A stretch of 64,000 nt of DNA from Coniochaeta sp. PMI_546 (Eukaryota > Ascomycota > Sordariomycetes > Coniochaetales > Coniochaetaceae): positions 1,488,001 to 1,552,000 of the forward strand of contig MU271150.1 in assembly GCA_021432605.1 (NCBI GenBank), in the 5' to 3' direction. The position numbers were made by a program, and so were the translations under genes. The first letter of the stretch is position 1. Each line of letters begins with the position of its first letter. Below the pieces are notes generated by a model. The model ran no database searches. It saw only the letters and a list, made by a program, of their open reading frames with translations, and was not told where the DNA came from. Shown here piece after piece: positions 1-11,580 of the stretch.

Positions 1-1
1 G

Positions 2-2221
2 TTACCTTCCTGGTTTGAAGGATGTTTTGAGTGCAGCAATAAGTGCGGGCGGAAGTTCGACTGCGATTTCCACACATGTGAAAAGTCTTGTCATCCGCAA
101 GATGATGAGCCCGCTCACTGTCCTCTCTCGCCTGATGTGGTTAGTCGCTGTCCTTGTGGCAAGACATCTCTGCAGGACATCAGCCGGGAGCCGCGGACAT
201 CATGCCAGGATCCTATACCACATTGCGACAGACCTTGCGACAAGCTTCTACCCTGCGGTCATCACTGCCCAGATAAGTGCCACACTGGTTCCTGTAGCCC
301 ATGCTTTCAAATTGTCGACATAAGCTGCAGGTGCAGCAGAACTACAGTCAGGTCAGTCTGCCACCAAGGCGACATGCAACAGCCAATGTGCTTCCGCACC
401 TGCCGAGCACAACTCAACTGCGGGCGCCACGAGTGCGGTGAGCGCTGCTGTCCGGGTGAGAAGAAGGCCATGGAGCGCCGAAAGCTGAAACGCACAGCGA
501 ACGCAAATGAAAACATCGAGGCTGAGCACATCTGTCTGAACGCCTGCGGACGCACACTCAGATGCGGAAAACACGTCTGCCAGCAGCTCTGCCACCGTGG
601 TCAGTGTCCATCGTGTCTAGAAGCTGTCTTCGACGAGATCAGCTGCTCCTGCGGACGAACAGTCCTCCAACCTCCCCAGCCTTGCGGGACACGGCCGCCC
701 GAATGCCGCTTCGACTGCACCCGGCCCCAACTCTGCGGTCACCCAACTGTTTCCCACCAGTGCCACCCGGACGACGTCTCTTGCCCCAAATGTCCCTTCC
801 TCGTCGAAAAGCCCTGCATCTGTGGCAAGAAAACGCTCAAGAACCAGCCCTGTTGGTTCGACGGCGCAACCTGCGGACTCCCTTGCGGTAAGAAACTCAA
901 GTGCGGCGCCCACGAGTGCCGCAAACTCTGCCACCGGCCGGGCGAGTGCGAGGACGTTGGCATAGCCGGTTCGCACTGCGCCCAGCCGTGCGGCAAGGTC
1001 CGCAAGTCCTGCGACCACACCTGCGCCGACACGTGCCACGCACCGTACCCTTGCCGCGAGGACAAGCCGTGCCAGAGCAAGACCTTCATCACCTGTCCCT
1101 GCCAGCACCGAAAGCAGGAGATCCGCTGTCAAGCTACCTGGACCACCCCATCTCCCTCTCGCGATACACTGAAATGCGATGACGAGTGTCTCCGTCTGCA
1201 GCGCAACCGACGCCTTGCTGACGCGCTCAACGTCGACCCGGACCATACAGACGACCATATCCCCTACTCCGACACGACCCTCAAGCTCTACCGCGAAAAC
1301 CCTGTTTGGGCGCAGGCGCAGGAGCGCGAGTTCCGCGTATTCGCCGCCGACCCGGACGAGAAACGCCTTCGGTTCAAGCCTATGGCCGCCCATCAGCGCG
1401 CCTTCTTGCACTCTCTAGCAGAGGACTTTGGCCTCGACAGCGAGAGCCAGGACCCGGAGCCTCACCGCCACGTGGCCGTCTTCAAGACGCCTAGGTTCGT
1501 GTCGGCGCCGAGGAAGACGCTGTCGCAGTGCGTGCGGGCCGCTGCCAAGCCTGTTCCGGCGCCTGCCACTGCGAGCGGGAGTCGGAGCTCAAGTCCTGGA
1601 AAAGACTCCTTCAACGCGCTGTTACTGTCCGCTCCGCGGTTTGGCATCACGATCGACGAGCTGGAGCATGCTCTTGCTTCCGACCTTGCTTCGGCCAGAA
1701 AATCGGCGCCAGCTGTGTCGTTCACCATCACTTTTCTGAATGAGCACGAGGTCGTCATCCACGCACACGCAAAAGCCACGGCCGCAGCGGTCGCTACTGC
1801 CGCCGCCACGCCACAGGCCGTCGAAGCTGTTCTGAAGACTCTCAAGCCGGCTGTCGCGAGGACGGCTGCTGCTTCTGGTCTGGCGGGGGGTGTGGCGCTT
1901 TGTAGAGTTGATCCGGCATCTAACACTATCACGAAGCGGGAGGGAGGACCTGACAGCGCGGGCTGGAACGCGGTCGCGAGCCGTGGGCCTTGGAGAAGGG
2001 GAGCTGCTCCTGCTGCACCGGTGAAGGAGGAGAAGAAAGGGTTTGGGTTTGTTGCTTTGAGGAGGCTTGGGGAGAAAAAGAAGGAGGAGAAGAAAGTTGA
2101 GGTGGTGGAGGATGATTGGCTTACTGCTGCTGAGAAGATGGATGATGGCGATAAGGATGATGGGATCAATGCGAAAGAAGGCGAGGTGAACGTGAGCGCT
2201 CCACTGGATGCTCAGGCTTAA
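2..2221 (+). CDS. NF-X1-type zinc-finger protein with R3H domain (FAP1-like), 3' part
   Basis: The frame is open from the window edge (position 2), so the N-terminus lies outside; 739 residues are visible with no intron. The first ~350 residues are a series of NF-X1-type zinc fingers with Cys/His pairs such as CGRTLRCGKHVCQQLCH and CGKKLKCGAHECRKLCH. An R3H-like segment follows at about residues 441-500 of the visible part (core around KPMAAHQRAFLHSLAEDFGL), then an alanine-rich stretch and a Lys/Glu-rich tail. This order matches NFX1/shuttle craft and yeast Fap1, which binds FKBP12 and is linked to rapamycin response. In this family NF-X1 fingers and R3H suggest nucleic-acid binding, and some members have ubiquitin-ligase-type RING parts upstream, which cannot be seen here. 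Family assignment is firm; the exact role is inferred. Confidence 0.9.
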   Translation, partial: LPSWFEGCFECSNKCGRKFDCDFHTCEKSCHPQDDEPAHCPLSPDVVSRCPCGKTSLQDISREPRTSCQDPIPHCDRPCDKLLPCGHHCPDKCHTGSCSPCFQIVDISCRCSRTTVRSVCHQGDMQQPMCFRTCRAQLNCGRHECGERCCPGEKKAMERRKLKRTANANENIEAEHICLNACGRTLRCGKHVCQQLCHRGQCPSCLEAVFDEISCSCGRTVLQPPQPCGTRPPECRFDCTRPQLCGHPTVSHQCHPDDVSCPKCPFLVEKPCICGKKTLKNQPCWFDGATCGLPCGKKLKCGAHECRKLCHRPGECEDVGIAGSHCAQPCGKVRKSCDHTCADTCHAPYPCREDKPCQSKTFITCPCQHRKQEIRCQATWTTPSPSRDTLKCDDECLRLQRNRRLADALNVDPDHTDDHIPYSDTTLKLYRENPVWAQAQEREFRVFAADPDEKRLRFKPMAAHQRAFLHSLAEDFGLDSESQDPEPHRHVAVFKTPRFVSAPRKTLSQCVRAAAKPVPAPATASGSRSSSPGKDSFNALLLSAPRFGITIDELEHALASDLASARKSAPAVSFTITFLNEHEVVIHAHAKATAAAVATAAATPQAVEAVLKTLKPAVARTAAASGLAGGVALCRVDPASNTITKREGGPDSAGWNAVASRGPWRRGAAPAAPVKEEKKGFGFVALRRLGEKKKEEKKVEVVEDDWLTAAEKMDDGDKDDGINAKEGEVNVSAPLDAQA

Positions 2222-3221
2222 GGTCGGCCAAGGACTGTCAGTGAGACTTGGGTCCTGAGGTGTAGATATCGGGGTGTGAAAATCCTTGTCACAGATGGGA
2301 CGGCGTTCATAGCATATCTCGGCACTTCGATGTGCTCAAAAAAAAAAAACCAAAATCATGAGAATGACGTTACCATATGCTGGACATAGGATGATATTTC
2401 CACAGACTGTACTGAACCTGTACAGCCGGCCCTCGGTGAATCTTTGCGCAATGTTCTCAAAACACGTACTGTCCATACGATCGGTTAAGCTCCAGAAGGA
2501 CTTAACAGTCAACACAAACGAAAAATGGATGGTAAGCGGCAAACAGATCCTACGATCGGACTGGCACCGAATCGCCCACTGATCACCTGGGTTTCCTTCT
2601 CCACGGCAGTGCATTACCTCGGTTGTTACTGAGGGCGGTTTCCCGGTGTGTCACCGTGCCTACATACTTTCACTTGAACGGTGGACGCTCCGCTGGATGT
2701 ACGCAATGTGATCTGTGCCGATCCAAATATCCGCCTTCGACTAAGGAGGAATACTGTCAGATGAAGTAATCTGTTTTTGGCAAGTAGACTCTAATCTCCG
2801 CATCTTGCCACATCCATGCCAACAGCTAGTCAGACGTCGGAACTCATGATGTCAATGGGAAGGGATAAAATAGTATAGCCTGTTCGCAAGTACGTGTAGG
2901 GCGAGTGGTTTATTAATATAGCACATCGTCTGATCTCCTGCTCGCGTACCTACATACGGCTCGTCTCGCCATCCTCACGTAGCTCATCTGTCCACCATAA
3001 ACTCCCTTCTACACCCTGCAGTGGAAGTATCAGAGGAAAAGAACTTTAAATTTGCCCATAGTTTAATCCATTGTACGTGTAGGTAAGAAAACAGGGTATC
3101 AATAGTACTCCAAGCAAACACAGGTAAGGCGGAGATCCCCTAATCCCATAATAGCCGCCATCTACCGCCCCATGCAGTTCGGACCTAGTCCACGGCCCAA
3201 TGATCCAAGTTCCTAATGACT
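2222..3221. other. Intergenic region between two convergent genes
   Basis: This 1-kb stretch separates the stop codons of the zinc-finger gene (+) and the BEM46-like gene (-), so it holds both 3' ends. A short A-run lies near 2339-2349. I see no open frame with coding character, no RNA gene and no repeat. Confidence 0.6.
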
Positions 3222-4589
3222 TCACTGCCTTGCTGCTCTCCGTGCAGCGCGGGCCTCCCGGTCGACCGCTGTCGATCTGCTGTCCTTCTCCTTCTCTACA
3301 GACTGGCCGGTAGTCTGCGCTATAAACTCGGCGATAGCCTCGAAGTAACCTTCCTCCACAACGCTCGAATTGTGATCGCCTCCTGGGAAGGCCTTCCAAA
3401 TTTTGGTTGGTGCTGTTGAGAGCTCGTATAGCTGGCGCATGTGGGTTGGTCTGGAGATAAAGTTAGTTCTGACCAGAGATATCGTCCGAGCGCTCCTTGG
3501 TCGGATACGACATGGACACTAGGGGGCTCTGAGCCAAGCATAGTGGTTGTGTGTACTTACGGAACAATCTCATCCTGGAGCCCACTCAGGAAGAGTATAG
3601 GAACCTCGGTGATCCCGGGGATCCAACTATCGCTCGGCCAGACCTGATGACACAGCAGTGTAAGGTACTTCGCCGGTGGAATGACGCTAGGAATGAGCTT
3701 CCGCATGCTAAGAAATGTGTTCTCCAGTATCAGGCCCTGAATATCGCCTGCATGCTGGTTCTTAGCCACTAGCTTGATGCTAACCGCTCCGCCCAGACTC
3801 TGCCCGTAAATAACAAACTTGTGGTCGCGCGTCTCAGCCCGCTCACGAAGGTAGTCAAGCGCCGTCTGCGCGTCGATGTTGAGCCCAGCCTCGTCCGGCT
3901 CGCCTGTGGATAGACCGTAGCCGCGGTACTCGAGCATGAACACGTTGCAACCTGTAGTGCCGATCAACATCCGTGCGATTGGTATCCTGTGGCCGATGTT
4001 GCCCGCATTGCCGTGGAACATGATGACTGTGACGTCCGAGGCGCGGCCCTTAGTGCCCGTGCCCGAGCCGGGGCCGCGGATATAGAAGGCTGACAGCTTT
4101 TCGCCATCGCTGGTAGGGATAAGAAGCTCCTCGTAGTCCTTTAGGTGATACTGGCTCGGTCGAGGCACGTCGGTCCGGGAGTTAGCCGGTATGTGTGATG
4201 GATAGATCAAAGCTCTGGGTGGAAGGGTCACAAGGTTAGCTCCTTGCTTGTTCGAAACGTCATATGTGAGCTGTCCGGGCGGGATACACACTTCTGCTTG
4301 AAGTACAGGAGGGAAGTGAGGACGGCCGCAACGCCCTACAGAGCAAAGTTAAGTTAGCAATTCCGTACTATTCCACAGAAAATATCAAGACTTGCCCCGT
4401 CCGTCAGGCGGCGCTGCTGGCGGTGAAGCCATGGCCGGCAGTGGGAGCGATAGAAATATCGGGTCATACAGTTGAGGCAATTGCCGGCAGACGCATGTAG
4501 CCTGCCGCGCTGGAGAGGACAGACACCGTCGTCCCCAGAATGGTCGCAGCATGTGTCGACGAAGAAGTGGCGGACGAGGAGGCCGACAT
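3222..4589 (-). CDS. bem46: BEM46-type alpha/beta hydrolase, four exons
   Basis: Predicted exons on the minus strand are 4589-4470, 4335-4292, 4214-3561 and 3450-3222, giving 348 residues. All introns are GT-AG (134, 77 and 110 nt) and frame is kept throughout. The N-terminus has a hydrophobic segment (about residues 17-50) ending in LLYFKQKALIYPSHIPANSR, the usual BEM46 membrane anchor followed by the conserved start of the hydrolase fold. The triad is visible: Ser in GQSLGG (about 194), Asp in LQDEIVP (about 271) and His in GGDHN (about 296). The tail is rich in Arg/Ala and charged residues. BEM46 proteins are membrane-associated serine hydrolases (ABHD13 relatives) tied to cell polarity; in Neurospora the protein affects hyphal growth from ascospores. 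The substrate is unknown. The frame is also open through the second intron, which could mislead gene prediction. Confidence 0.9.
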
Positions 4590-7500
4590 GACGAACGGAG
4601 AGAGAGAGGGTAAGGTCTGAGGGTGTAGCAATACTCATACAAGCCAATGTATGGGATTTTTGGGGAACGGAGCCCAGTGGATGCAGGATATGGAGACAAA
4701 GCCCACTACCGGGGATCTACCAACGAGCCTTGGCGTTCAATGGTGTCCCTTTGTCGGCAGACAGATGGTCCCAGGAGTACTTTAGTGCAATCTGAGATTG
4801 AGGCTAAACAGCAGGTCGGTGAGTTGCTGGTTCAGGGGGTCCGTTCGAGTTGCTGGCTGCTTTCAAGGTGCAAGGGTGAACAAGGGGAGAGTTCCAGGTG
4901 CTGCGGGTAGATGTTAGTGCATGATGTTATCCGTGTACGTATCGCTGTCGAGAATGCCCGTCTTTGATTCGTCTAACGGTTGACAGTGAATTGTCGTCGA
5001 ACAGCGTCCCTCCGGGCTGCTACACCAGCTGGTACAGGATACGTGCTGCCTCAGCCGATGATAGTCGATCTATCTCAAAAGTTGTCGTTGGACAATTCGG
5101 TATCGGAATCCCAGTTTGGGGATCTTGAAGTGGAAGAAGATTAGCTGCAGAATCGGCAGCGAGCTGCTGCGACTTTAGTTGGCAGTTTTGATTGTTTTCA
5201 ATGCGAGACAGTCGATGCTTGATTTCCCCGAGTTCAGCAAGAATTTGTTGGCAGGCTGGAGAGCTTCAAGGTTACGGCTTGCCATAGGTGCTGAATGGCA
5301 TCTAATGTCTGGTAGGTGGACGGAGCAGTTTGTTGTTGAGTACGAACGGAGGTTTGCTTTGGTTGGCAAGATTCGGTCCAGAGTGACATGAACAAGTAAC
5401 GAATCAACAACCCCCACAAATGGCAGGAGCAGAGGAGGGTGTCCGTGTTGCTTGCTTCAGAGGACGACCCCTTACGGAAGGAACGGCCAGCAGACATAAC
5501 TGACCAGTCGCAAGCTCACATCTCTCGGCTGATTCATGCCTTCTCGTGACGGGAAGGGGAGGGACGCCTCCAAACTCTATTTCCAGAATGTGACATTTGG
5601 AGCTCTGTCGGTTTATTGCATGATCGACTTGGAGTATAGCATGGGGCTGGACGTTCTAGAAGCATGAATCCTCAAAGGTTGTTACTGAATTGCCTAGTAT
5701 AAGTCTTTCAGGATGATCTAACGGTAATTGAGTTGTAATGAGATGGAAACTTGCCCACTCTGATCTCTTCCTTTGGATGTTCATTCGCCACATATCGCAT
5801 TATTCGTCGTAATGTGACGCAGCCGAGAGACATACGAACTGGAAGAAACTGGAATTGGAGGCCGTGTCCGCGGCATTCTCAGCTTTCATTTTCTCGGACT
5901 CCGGACCGAAGCGACAATCTCCCGGACGGCCACTGTACCAGCCATGAACCTTATCAGGGCCATGGCATCATGGGCTCTACTGTGTAAGTGATATCCATTG
6001 CACTGGTTCATCCCTTTGCGGCTGCGTAAACGAACGTGAGGGACTCAGACATGCTATCGCTACACCTGGTCGTCGATTTAGCATCCCTGCACCGGCATTG
6101 GCTCGTTCTTAAATTAATTGAAACGCGCTTCAGGGTCTCCTGACCAACCATCAACACGCTTTGCTTCAAGTTTCGCGTCAGATGGCTTGGTTGCTGATCT
6201 CACACCCCTACCTTTCCCTTTACGGCAAGAACGCTGGGACGGTACGTACTCCCGTTCTTGCCCGCCGTTCTAGTGTACACTGCCAGAACTGCGGACCTCC
6301 GGGCAATGGAGAAAGAAGGGAGGGGCAAATTCGGAAGCGCCCTGTTTACCTTACAGTACTAGCGGAGCGAATTGGAGCCCAGCAACAGCCTAGCACAATG
6401 CATCGACGCCCAAAACAACAAAACACCAAAATTTCTCTGCAGATTTTCTGCACATCATCCACCAAAATCCATTGCAGCACGACTGTCAAGGCGTCTTCTT
6501 CGGCAACGCTCACCGAGAACAGCTAGCTCAGGCACCAGGCACACTTTGGACAGCTACAACTTCCGCCCTTTTAGAGAGCGTCTATACATCTCATCTCTAT
6601 TACCGATCATAGCTCGGCCATAATAAGAGCCTCCTTCAATACCCTCGGGAAAGATCTACCGCTGTTCGTCAGCTACGTCAGCTCCGTCAGATCCATTCGC
6701 GCCCGACGTGTAAACGCAGGGTCAGCCAGAGATCCATCATCATTCCATTCAGCTACGCGCACAATAGCACCTGGGCGGAAGGAAATCACTGGCTTCAAAG
6801 TCTGATTTTTGCACTCCGTCGAACTGCATACCTGACAGAGCGATAATTGGCTAGCGGCTATACATAATCGTCCCATATATTTTAGCTGCACCAGACGAGT
6901 ATAGCACCCGTCCTGCGTTCGATACTCTCAGTTTTGTTAAGAGTTTCGCACCTATATCGACACTCTTCCGCATAACTCGGTCATTTCCTCGCCTGTCTGA
7001 GGTAAATAGACTGCGAGAGTGCTCCGTCTTGCCCACTCACGATCGATTGCGAAGCCTGTGATATCTGCAAATCACCAAGCAGAGGGCATTTCGGAATCCA
7101 CAACACCGTCGTCTTGTCCACTGAGGAAGCTTCACTTGCTGCATCAGGCCGCCAATTAAAGAAATCCCTTTGAACGGACAACACACACACTCAGCACGGC
7201 ACTCAAGCATTTCAGGCGAAAACATGGTTTCCTTCTCTTGTGAGGTAATGTTGCAGTCTCCTTTCCCTCCCAAAAGGCCGAAACCGCCTCTTCCTCTCCC
7301 ATCAAACACGTACACTTGTTCCTATTCCTCAATTTCACCAACTCCATCTCAATCCCACCAAGTCACCAGTCTTCAAGATCTCTTATAACGATCTTGAGAG
7401 CCCCCCTGGTACCCCAGAACTCGTAATCTTAAACCTGACATCACACACACATTCCCGCACACCACCACCACGGAACAGGGCTCACTCTCTCACACCTCCC

Positions 7501-7941
7501 CCCTCGTTCGCGCTCACACGCCCCTCCCCCAGTTTCGTCTGTGGGTTGATCATCCCTACCTACATCTTCTCCTGTTGCGCTCTCCCCTTCCACTGCCCCC
7601 AAGTCACCTTCCCGTCTCCTACCAAACCGAATTGCACCCTTTATCTACCTACTCGTTCCAGTTGGCCGCTTCGATCCTCTCCTTTAAACTCACTTACCGT
7701 CCACGAATTGTATTGTATTCTAACTACTGCCTCGTTGCCTTGATCAGGGCTGCGGTGATGTATTGACCAAGAAGAAACTCGACCCACACCGAAACCGTTG
7801 TCGAGGAGCGACCTTTACTTGCATCGATTGCATGGTCCATTTCCCCGGGCCCGAATACCGAGCTCATACCGTATGACATGTCCTAGGTTACACATCTTGA
7901 CCCCGCGACATGACCTCACTGACCTGACCTCACAGAGTTGC
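4590..7941. other. Divergent intergenic region with CT-rich leader
   Basis: This 3.3-kb stretch lies between the divergently oriented BEM46-like gene and the unknown gene starting at 7942. I found no frame with coding character on either strand. Roughly 7240-7740 is strongly pyrimidine-rich on the plus strand, with many CCTCC, TCTCC and ACCAC runs. This is typical of promoter/5' leader DNA in filamentous fungi and probably belongs to the downstream gene. The remaining DNA is unremarkable. Confidence 0.5.
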
Positions 7942-9057
7942 ATGACCGAAGCCCAAAAATACCAGGGCTCAACATATAAGAACAAGAGAGCGAAGACGTC
8001 GGCGACAGATACCCCCTCAGCGCCGAAAACCATGGCTCACGCAGCATATGTCGAGGATGTTCCGGAAGAGTACGGGCAGTGGAGGGACTACCAACTCGCC
8101 AGCGACGACGATAACATGTCGCCAGCCGAGCCACTGCCAGAAGCTCCGACTCCTCCCACACAAGATGATGGCCCTCTGAACGTGTTCGACTTCCTAGTCA
8201 ACGCGACACCTACCGCTTCCAGTCTATCTCTCCCCGGAGGGGCTCCCGTCAAGCTCAGTGACGAGACACAACTAGTCCGGTTCGACTACGAAAACAACCA
8301 GTCATTAGACGACCTCGATGCTATGGTGGAGTACGGCACCGGCCCCGTCCCAGTATCGAACTTTGAGACTCCAGCTCCCAAGGGAGAGCGGAGGAAGACT
8401 AAAGATAGCGATAAGGATCTCAAGAAGGACAAGAAGCGCAAACGATTACACCTCGACATCCAGGACCAGGTTATGACAGATGCGCCCATCTTACACTCTG
8501 GATTGACTGGCGGTCTCAACAGGCTGATGGCCCGAGGACCATCTCCGGATTCTGGTGATCACATTGCTGAGACACCCGCCAGCCCTCTGAAGAAAAGTAA
8601 ACACCACAAACACCGTGGCCGGACAGAAACGAGCCTCGGTAACAGTTTAATGGCCATGATCTCGTCCGGATCATCAAAAACGAAGACGAAGACGAAGAAG
8701 CGCAAGCACACGTCGTCAACATCACCCAAACAGACCCGGCAACGCCTGGATGCTCCAAAAGAAACCAAGCTCCTTGAATATCGACCCGGTTCGAAAGACA
8801 GCACGAGCAAGGACGCCAAAGATGGTCACGCCTTGGTGCTCTACAAGCCTCGGGCTGAACATTTCCTCGGATTTGTCAACAAGGGTCCAGAGAGCGAGCG
8901 TGGGTGCAGTCTGAACAAGGTCCTAAAACGATATCACCGCGAGCGGAGCGAGATGGGCAACAACACGCTCAGCAAGCTTTCAGAGGAGAAGGAACTCTGG
9001 AAATCTCTACGGCTGAAGAAGAACGACCGTGGTGAGATTGTCTTGTTCGCTATTTGA
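7942..9057 (+). CDS. Lysine-rich protein of unknown function, probably nuclear
   Basis: Single-exon gene of 371 residues from the ATG at 7942. I do not recognise the family. The frame is open further upstream but without coding character. An in-frame ATG at 8032 has a much better initiation context (AAAACCATGGCT) and would give 341 residues, so the start is uncertain. The N-terminal third is acidic and proline-rich. The middle has two strongly basic clusters that look like nuclear localisation signals (KKDKKRKR and KTKTKTKKRKH). The last ~75 residues, beginning near HALVLYKPRAEHFLGF, are the only part that looks folded, with a charged helical stretch ending in KNDRGEIVLFAI. A chromatin or nucleolar role would fit the composition but is a guess. 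The long CT-rich leader upstream suggests a well-expressed gene. Confidence 0.75.
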   Translation: MTEAQKYQGSTYKNKRAKTSATDTPSAPKTMAHAAYVEDVPEEYGQWRDYQLASDDDNMSPAEPLPEAPTPPTQDDGPLNVFDFLVNATPTASSLSLPGGAPVKLSDETQLVRFDYENNQSLDDLDAMVEYGTGPVPVSNFETPAPKGERRKTKDSDKDLKKDKKRKRLHLDIQDQVMTDAPILHSGLTGGLNRLMARGPSPDSGDHIAETPASPLKKSKHHKHRGRTETSLGNSLMAMISSGSSKTKTKTKKRKHTSSTSPKQTRQRLDAPKETKLLEYRPGSKDSTSKDAKDGHALVLYKPRAEHFLGFVNKGPESERGCSLNKVLKRYHRERSEMGNNTLSKLSEEKELWKSLRLKKNDRGEIVLFAI

Positions 9058-9784
9058 GATGACCGCATTTCTCAGCTCAGGGGCAAACCCCTCGAGATAT
9101 TTGGGCAATAGCCAGCGCTGTTCGGGTTCGGACAATGGCACAAATGGGCGTTAGAAGGATTACATGGATGGTCTTTCATACCACCTATACATAAGCATGG
9201 TCCCTACTGTGCTTAGGCATGTTAGGATACATGTACTCGGAATGCAAAGTCGAAGACTCATTCTGTCGGATGGATATTGTGTGGGAACTTTCTTGAGATG
9301 GGAGGGGTTTCTCCCATTTTCCGCGCGCACATGGCGATGGCTCTCAGCTGGTTCTGGGAGCAACAACCCGGAAACAACTATAGAGAGCGGTTGGCATGGC
9401 GCGTTTACTTCTTCTACCCGCTTCCCTTTGTAGGGCTGGTCTGCTTGTGTTTTATCTTGTAACACAACAAATTTGAACACGGGATTCAAGGAAATAAGGA
9501 TAGACTTCTGCTATTTGCTTGCTTTCTTTATATCCCCTTAGTTCAGGTCCATCTCCTCGGTTATTTTCTCTTGGGTAAACCATCATCCATCTATTTTAGT
9601 TGGTAGAGACGGGAAGAGCTGTGGTAATGAGACGACCCTGGTAGACAAATACAGATTGTCTGTTTTGAACATCGTATGCACTGCTCTCTTCTGAGTTGCA
9701 ACAGTAGAGTAAAGATAATGGTGAGTGATGCTATAAGCCTGGATGACCCCTGGCATGCTTCCACACCAAACAAACCAGACTTGC
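9058..9784. other. Intergenic region between convergent genes
   Basis: The 727 bp between the stop codons of the unknown gene (+) and PEX10 (-) should contain both 3' untranslated regions. Short open frames exist on both strands but none shows a domain or a codon pattern suggesting a gene. Confidence 0.5.
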
Positions 9785-10954
9785 CTACGCTGTCCTCAAC
9801 GGCAGGATATGTTGCACCATCGCCTCCCGCCTGCAAAGCGGACACTCGGGCTTCTCCCGCACCCAATCCCCGATGCACTGCCAGCAAAAGACATGGCCGC
9901 ACTGCGTCGCAGCCGGGTCCTTCAGGCCTTCCAAACACAACGTACAGTTCCTCTGCTGCCGTCCCTTGATCCACCCCATCGTCTTCTCGTCTCTCCCCAG
10001 ATCAAACCTCGGCCTACCGCCCTTCGTGACGGGCGTGTGCGTCGTGACTCCGATCTCCCCGAGGCTCCTCTGCTGGCCCGGCCCGCCGGTGGGGAGGAGG
10101 TCGGTGTTGCTCGCGTATGCGTTGTCGTCCAGACTCACTTCTCCGACCCTGTATCCCGCCCGTTCGCGGATGACGGCTTCGGTCTCCAGCTCCGCCTCGG
10201 CGCCGCCGTTGAGTGTGGCGCGGAGGTGCAGCCATGCCCGGACTGCCATCTGCACTACTAGCAAGACGCCGAGGACTTCGTAGCCGACTCTGTCGCCGGC
10301 CCCCGGCTCGGCGCGGGAGCGGGTGGTGAAGACGTACCGTAGTCCCAGAAGGCGCTTGGAAAGGGTGTAGTATGCGCCGGAGAAGTAGAAGATGGCTAGG
10401 GTCACGGCCTGGAAGTGTGACCCGCTTGTGAGGGGGGAGAGGTGGGCTAGGAGGTACCGCTGGATGCGATAGCTGGTGCTCTTTGTCTGGGAGGGGCCCT
10501 GGCGGGCGAGGGCGGAGAGGCGGGCTTGTAGAGCTGCCCGTAGCCGGCTGCGGAGACGAGGTAGGAGTAGAGACGTGAGGTACGGGAGGAGAGTTGAGGA
10601 GGCGATCAGGGCTGCGCGTTTTGGGAGGGAGGGGAGCAGAGGACCGGAGTCGGGCGAGGAAGATGGAGAAGACGGGGCTTCGACTTGGACGAGGTCGCAG
10701 TATTCCTCGCCTAGGGTGCGGTTGCCGGGTAGGGTCGTGAGGGAGAGGTAGAGGAGGTCGGCGGCGGTGCGGGCTTCGGATGTCCAGGCGTGGGCGGAGC
10801 GGGCGCCGCGCAGGCGCCGGATGAGGTCGGTTAGTTGGTTTGTAAGTAGACCTTGGAAGTAGGCATCTTTTTGGTGAGCGCGGATTATATCTGGGGCTGA
10901 GGCGAAGGGGTATGGCGAGGATAGATCTGTTTTTGACTTGGTGGTGGTGGTCAT
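9785..10954 (-). CDS. pex10: Peroxisomal biogenesis factor 10 (RING E3 ligase)
   Basis: Single exon, 389 residues, ATG at 10954. The N-terminus has the typical Pex10 start (PDIIRAHQKDAYFQGLL) followed by the conserved helical membrane region. It ends in a C3HC4 RING at about residues 335-378 (CTLC, CGHVFCWQC, CPLCRR). Pex10 sits in the peroxisomal membrane with Pex2 and Pex12 and forms the retro-translocation ubiquitin ligase that ubiquitinates and recycles the import receptor Pex5. The length is somewhat above that of yeast Pex10 (337) because of Ser/Pro-rich and Arg-rich inserts near residues 90-140. No key zinc ligand is missing. Confidence 0.95.
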   Translation of the reverse strand: MTTTTKSKTDLSSPYPFASAPDIIRAHQKDAYFQGLLTNQLTDLIRRLRGARSAHAWTSEARTAADLLYLSLTTLPGNRTLGEEYCDLVQVEAPSSPSSSPDSGPLLPSLPKRAALIASSTLLPYLTSLLLPRLRSRLRAALQARLSALARQGPSQTKSTSYRIQRYLLAHLSPLTSGSHFQAVTLAIFYFSGAYYTLSKRLLGLRYVFTTRSRAEPGAGDRVGYEVLGVLLVVQMAVRAWLHLRATLNGGAEAELETEAVIRERAGYRVGEVSLDDNAYASNTDLLPTGGPGQQRSLGEIGVTTHTPVTKGGRPRFDLGRDEKTMGWIKGRQQRNCTLCLEGLKDPAATQCGHVFCWQCIGDWVREKPECPLCRREAMVQHILPLRTA

Positions 10955-11580
10955 TTTGAGATGCCTTTCGAGGCACGGCAGTGAGCCGAGGGGAGCAGTA
11001 TCTCCTGCGATGCGCCTGCGGTGGTTGCGGTTCGGTTAAGTCGCTTTGGGTGTCTGTCTTTCTGAGAGATTTACTTGAACTTCGACTTTAATAAGACAGC
11101 AAGGCAGGTAGAGTTGAAGATTTATAGTCGTGATGTCGACAGTTGGAAGCTGAGCTGTTGAAGGAAGTCGCGATGGGGAGCGACTCGGCAGATGACAGGC
11201 GATGAGCCTCGGATGAAGGAGAGACAGGGATGTTTGCTGTTAAGGTGTGAGGCTAGCCCTGCACCTAGCAGCTGGAGTGGGCAGAGTGGACGGACAGGGG
11301 GTGCTTTGGCGGGCCTGACGTCGCTCTGGTCCCCCTCTCCACGTGTGCTATGCAGTAAATTTTACGCGTGGACACGGTATCTTGAGCCCTTCAGGGGAGT
11401 TCCAGTCTTCCAGATGTTCTGACAAGTGCATCGTGTTCAACACATCTTCCGTCCGAACAAACTGTCCGTTACCGACCCTTTGTCACTCGCTTTTCATTTC
11501 TCACTGCGTCTCTTACGCTTGCTCTGTTGTAGTCCAATTGTTCTAGATGTCAATCAGCAGAGTGAGGTGCTGGAGCCAGA
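10955..11580. other. Shared divergent promoter of pex10 and the ERD1-like gene
   Basis: The 626 bp lie between two divergent start codons and must hold both promoters. I see no clear TATA box or known fungal operator that I could defend, and no short coding gene. Confidence 0.5.

Noticed and set aside
617-1411. Long minus-strand frame inside the zinc-finger gene
   Set aside because: It is antisense to a clearly coding region with conserved Cys/His motifs and has no motif of its own.
10014-10976. 320-codon Pro/Arg-rich frame overlapping PEX10
   Set aside because: Same-strand frame-shifted shadow of PEX10; PEX10 itself has a complete RING and family motifs.
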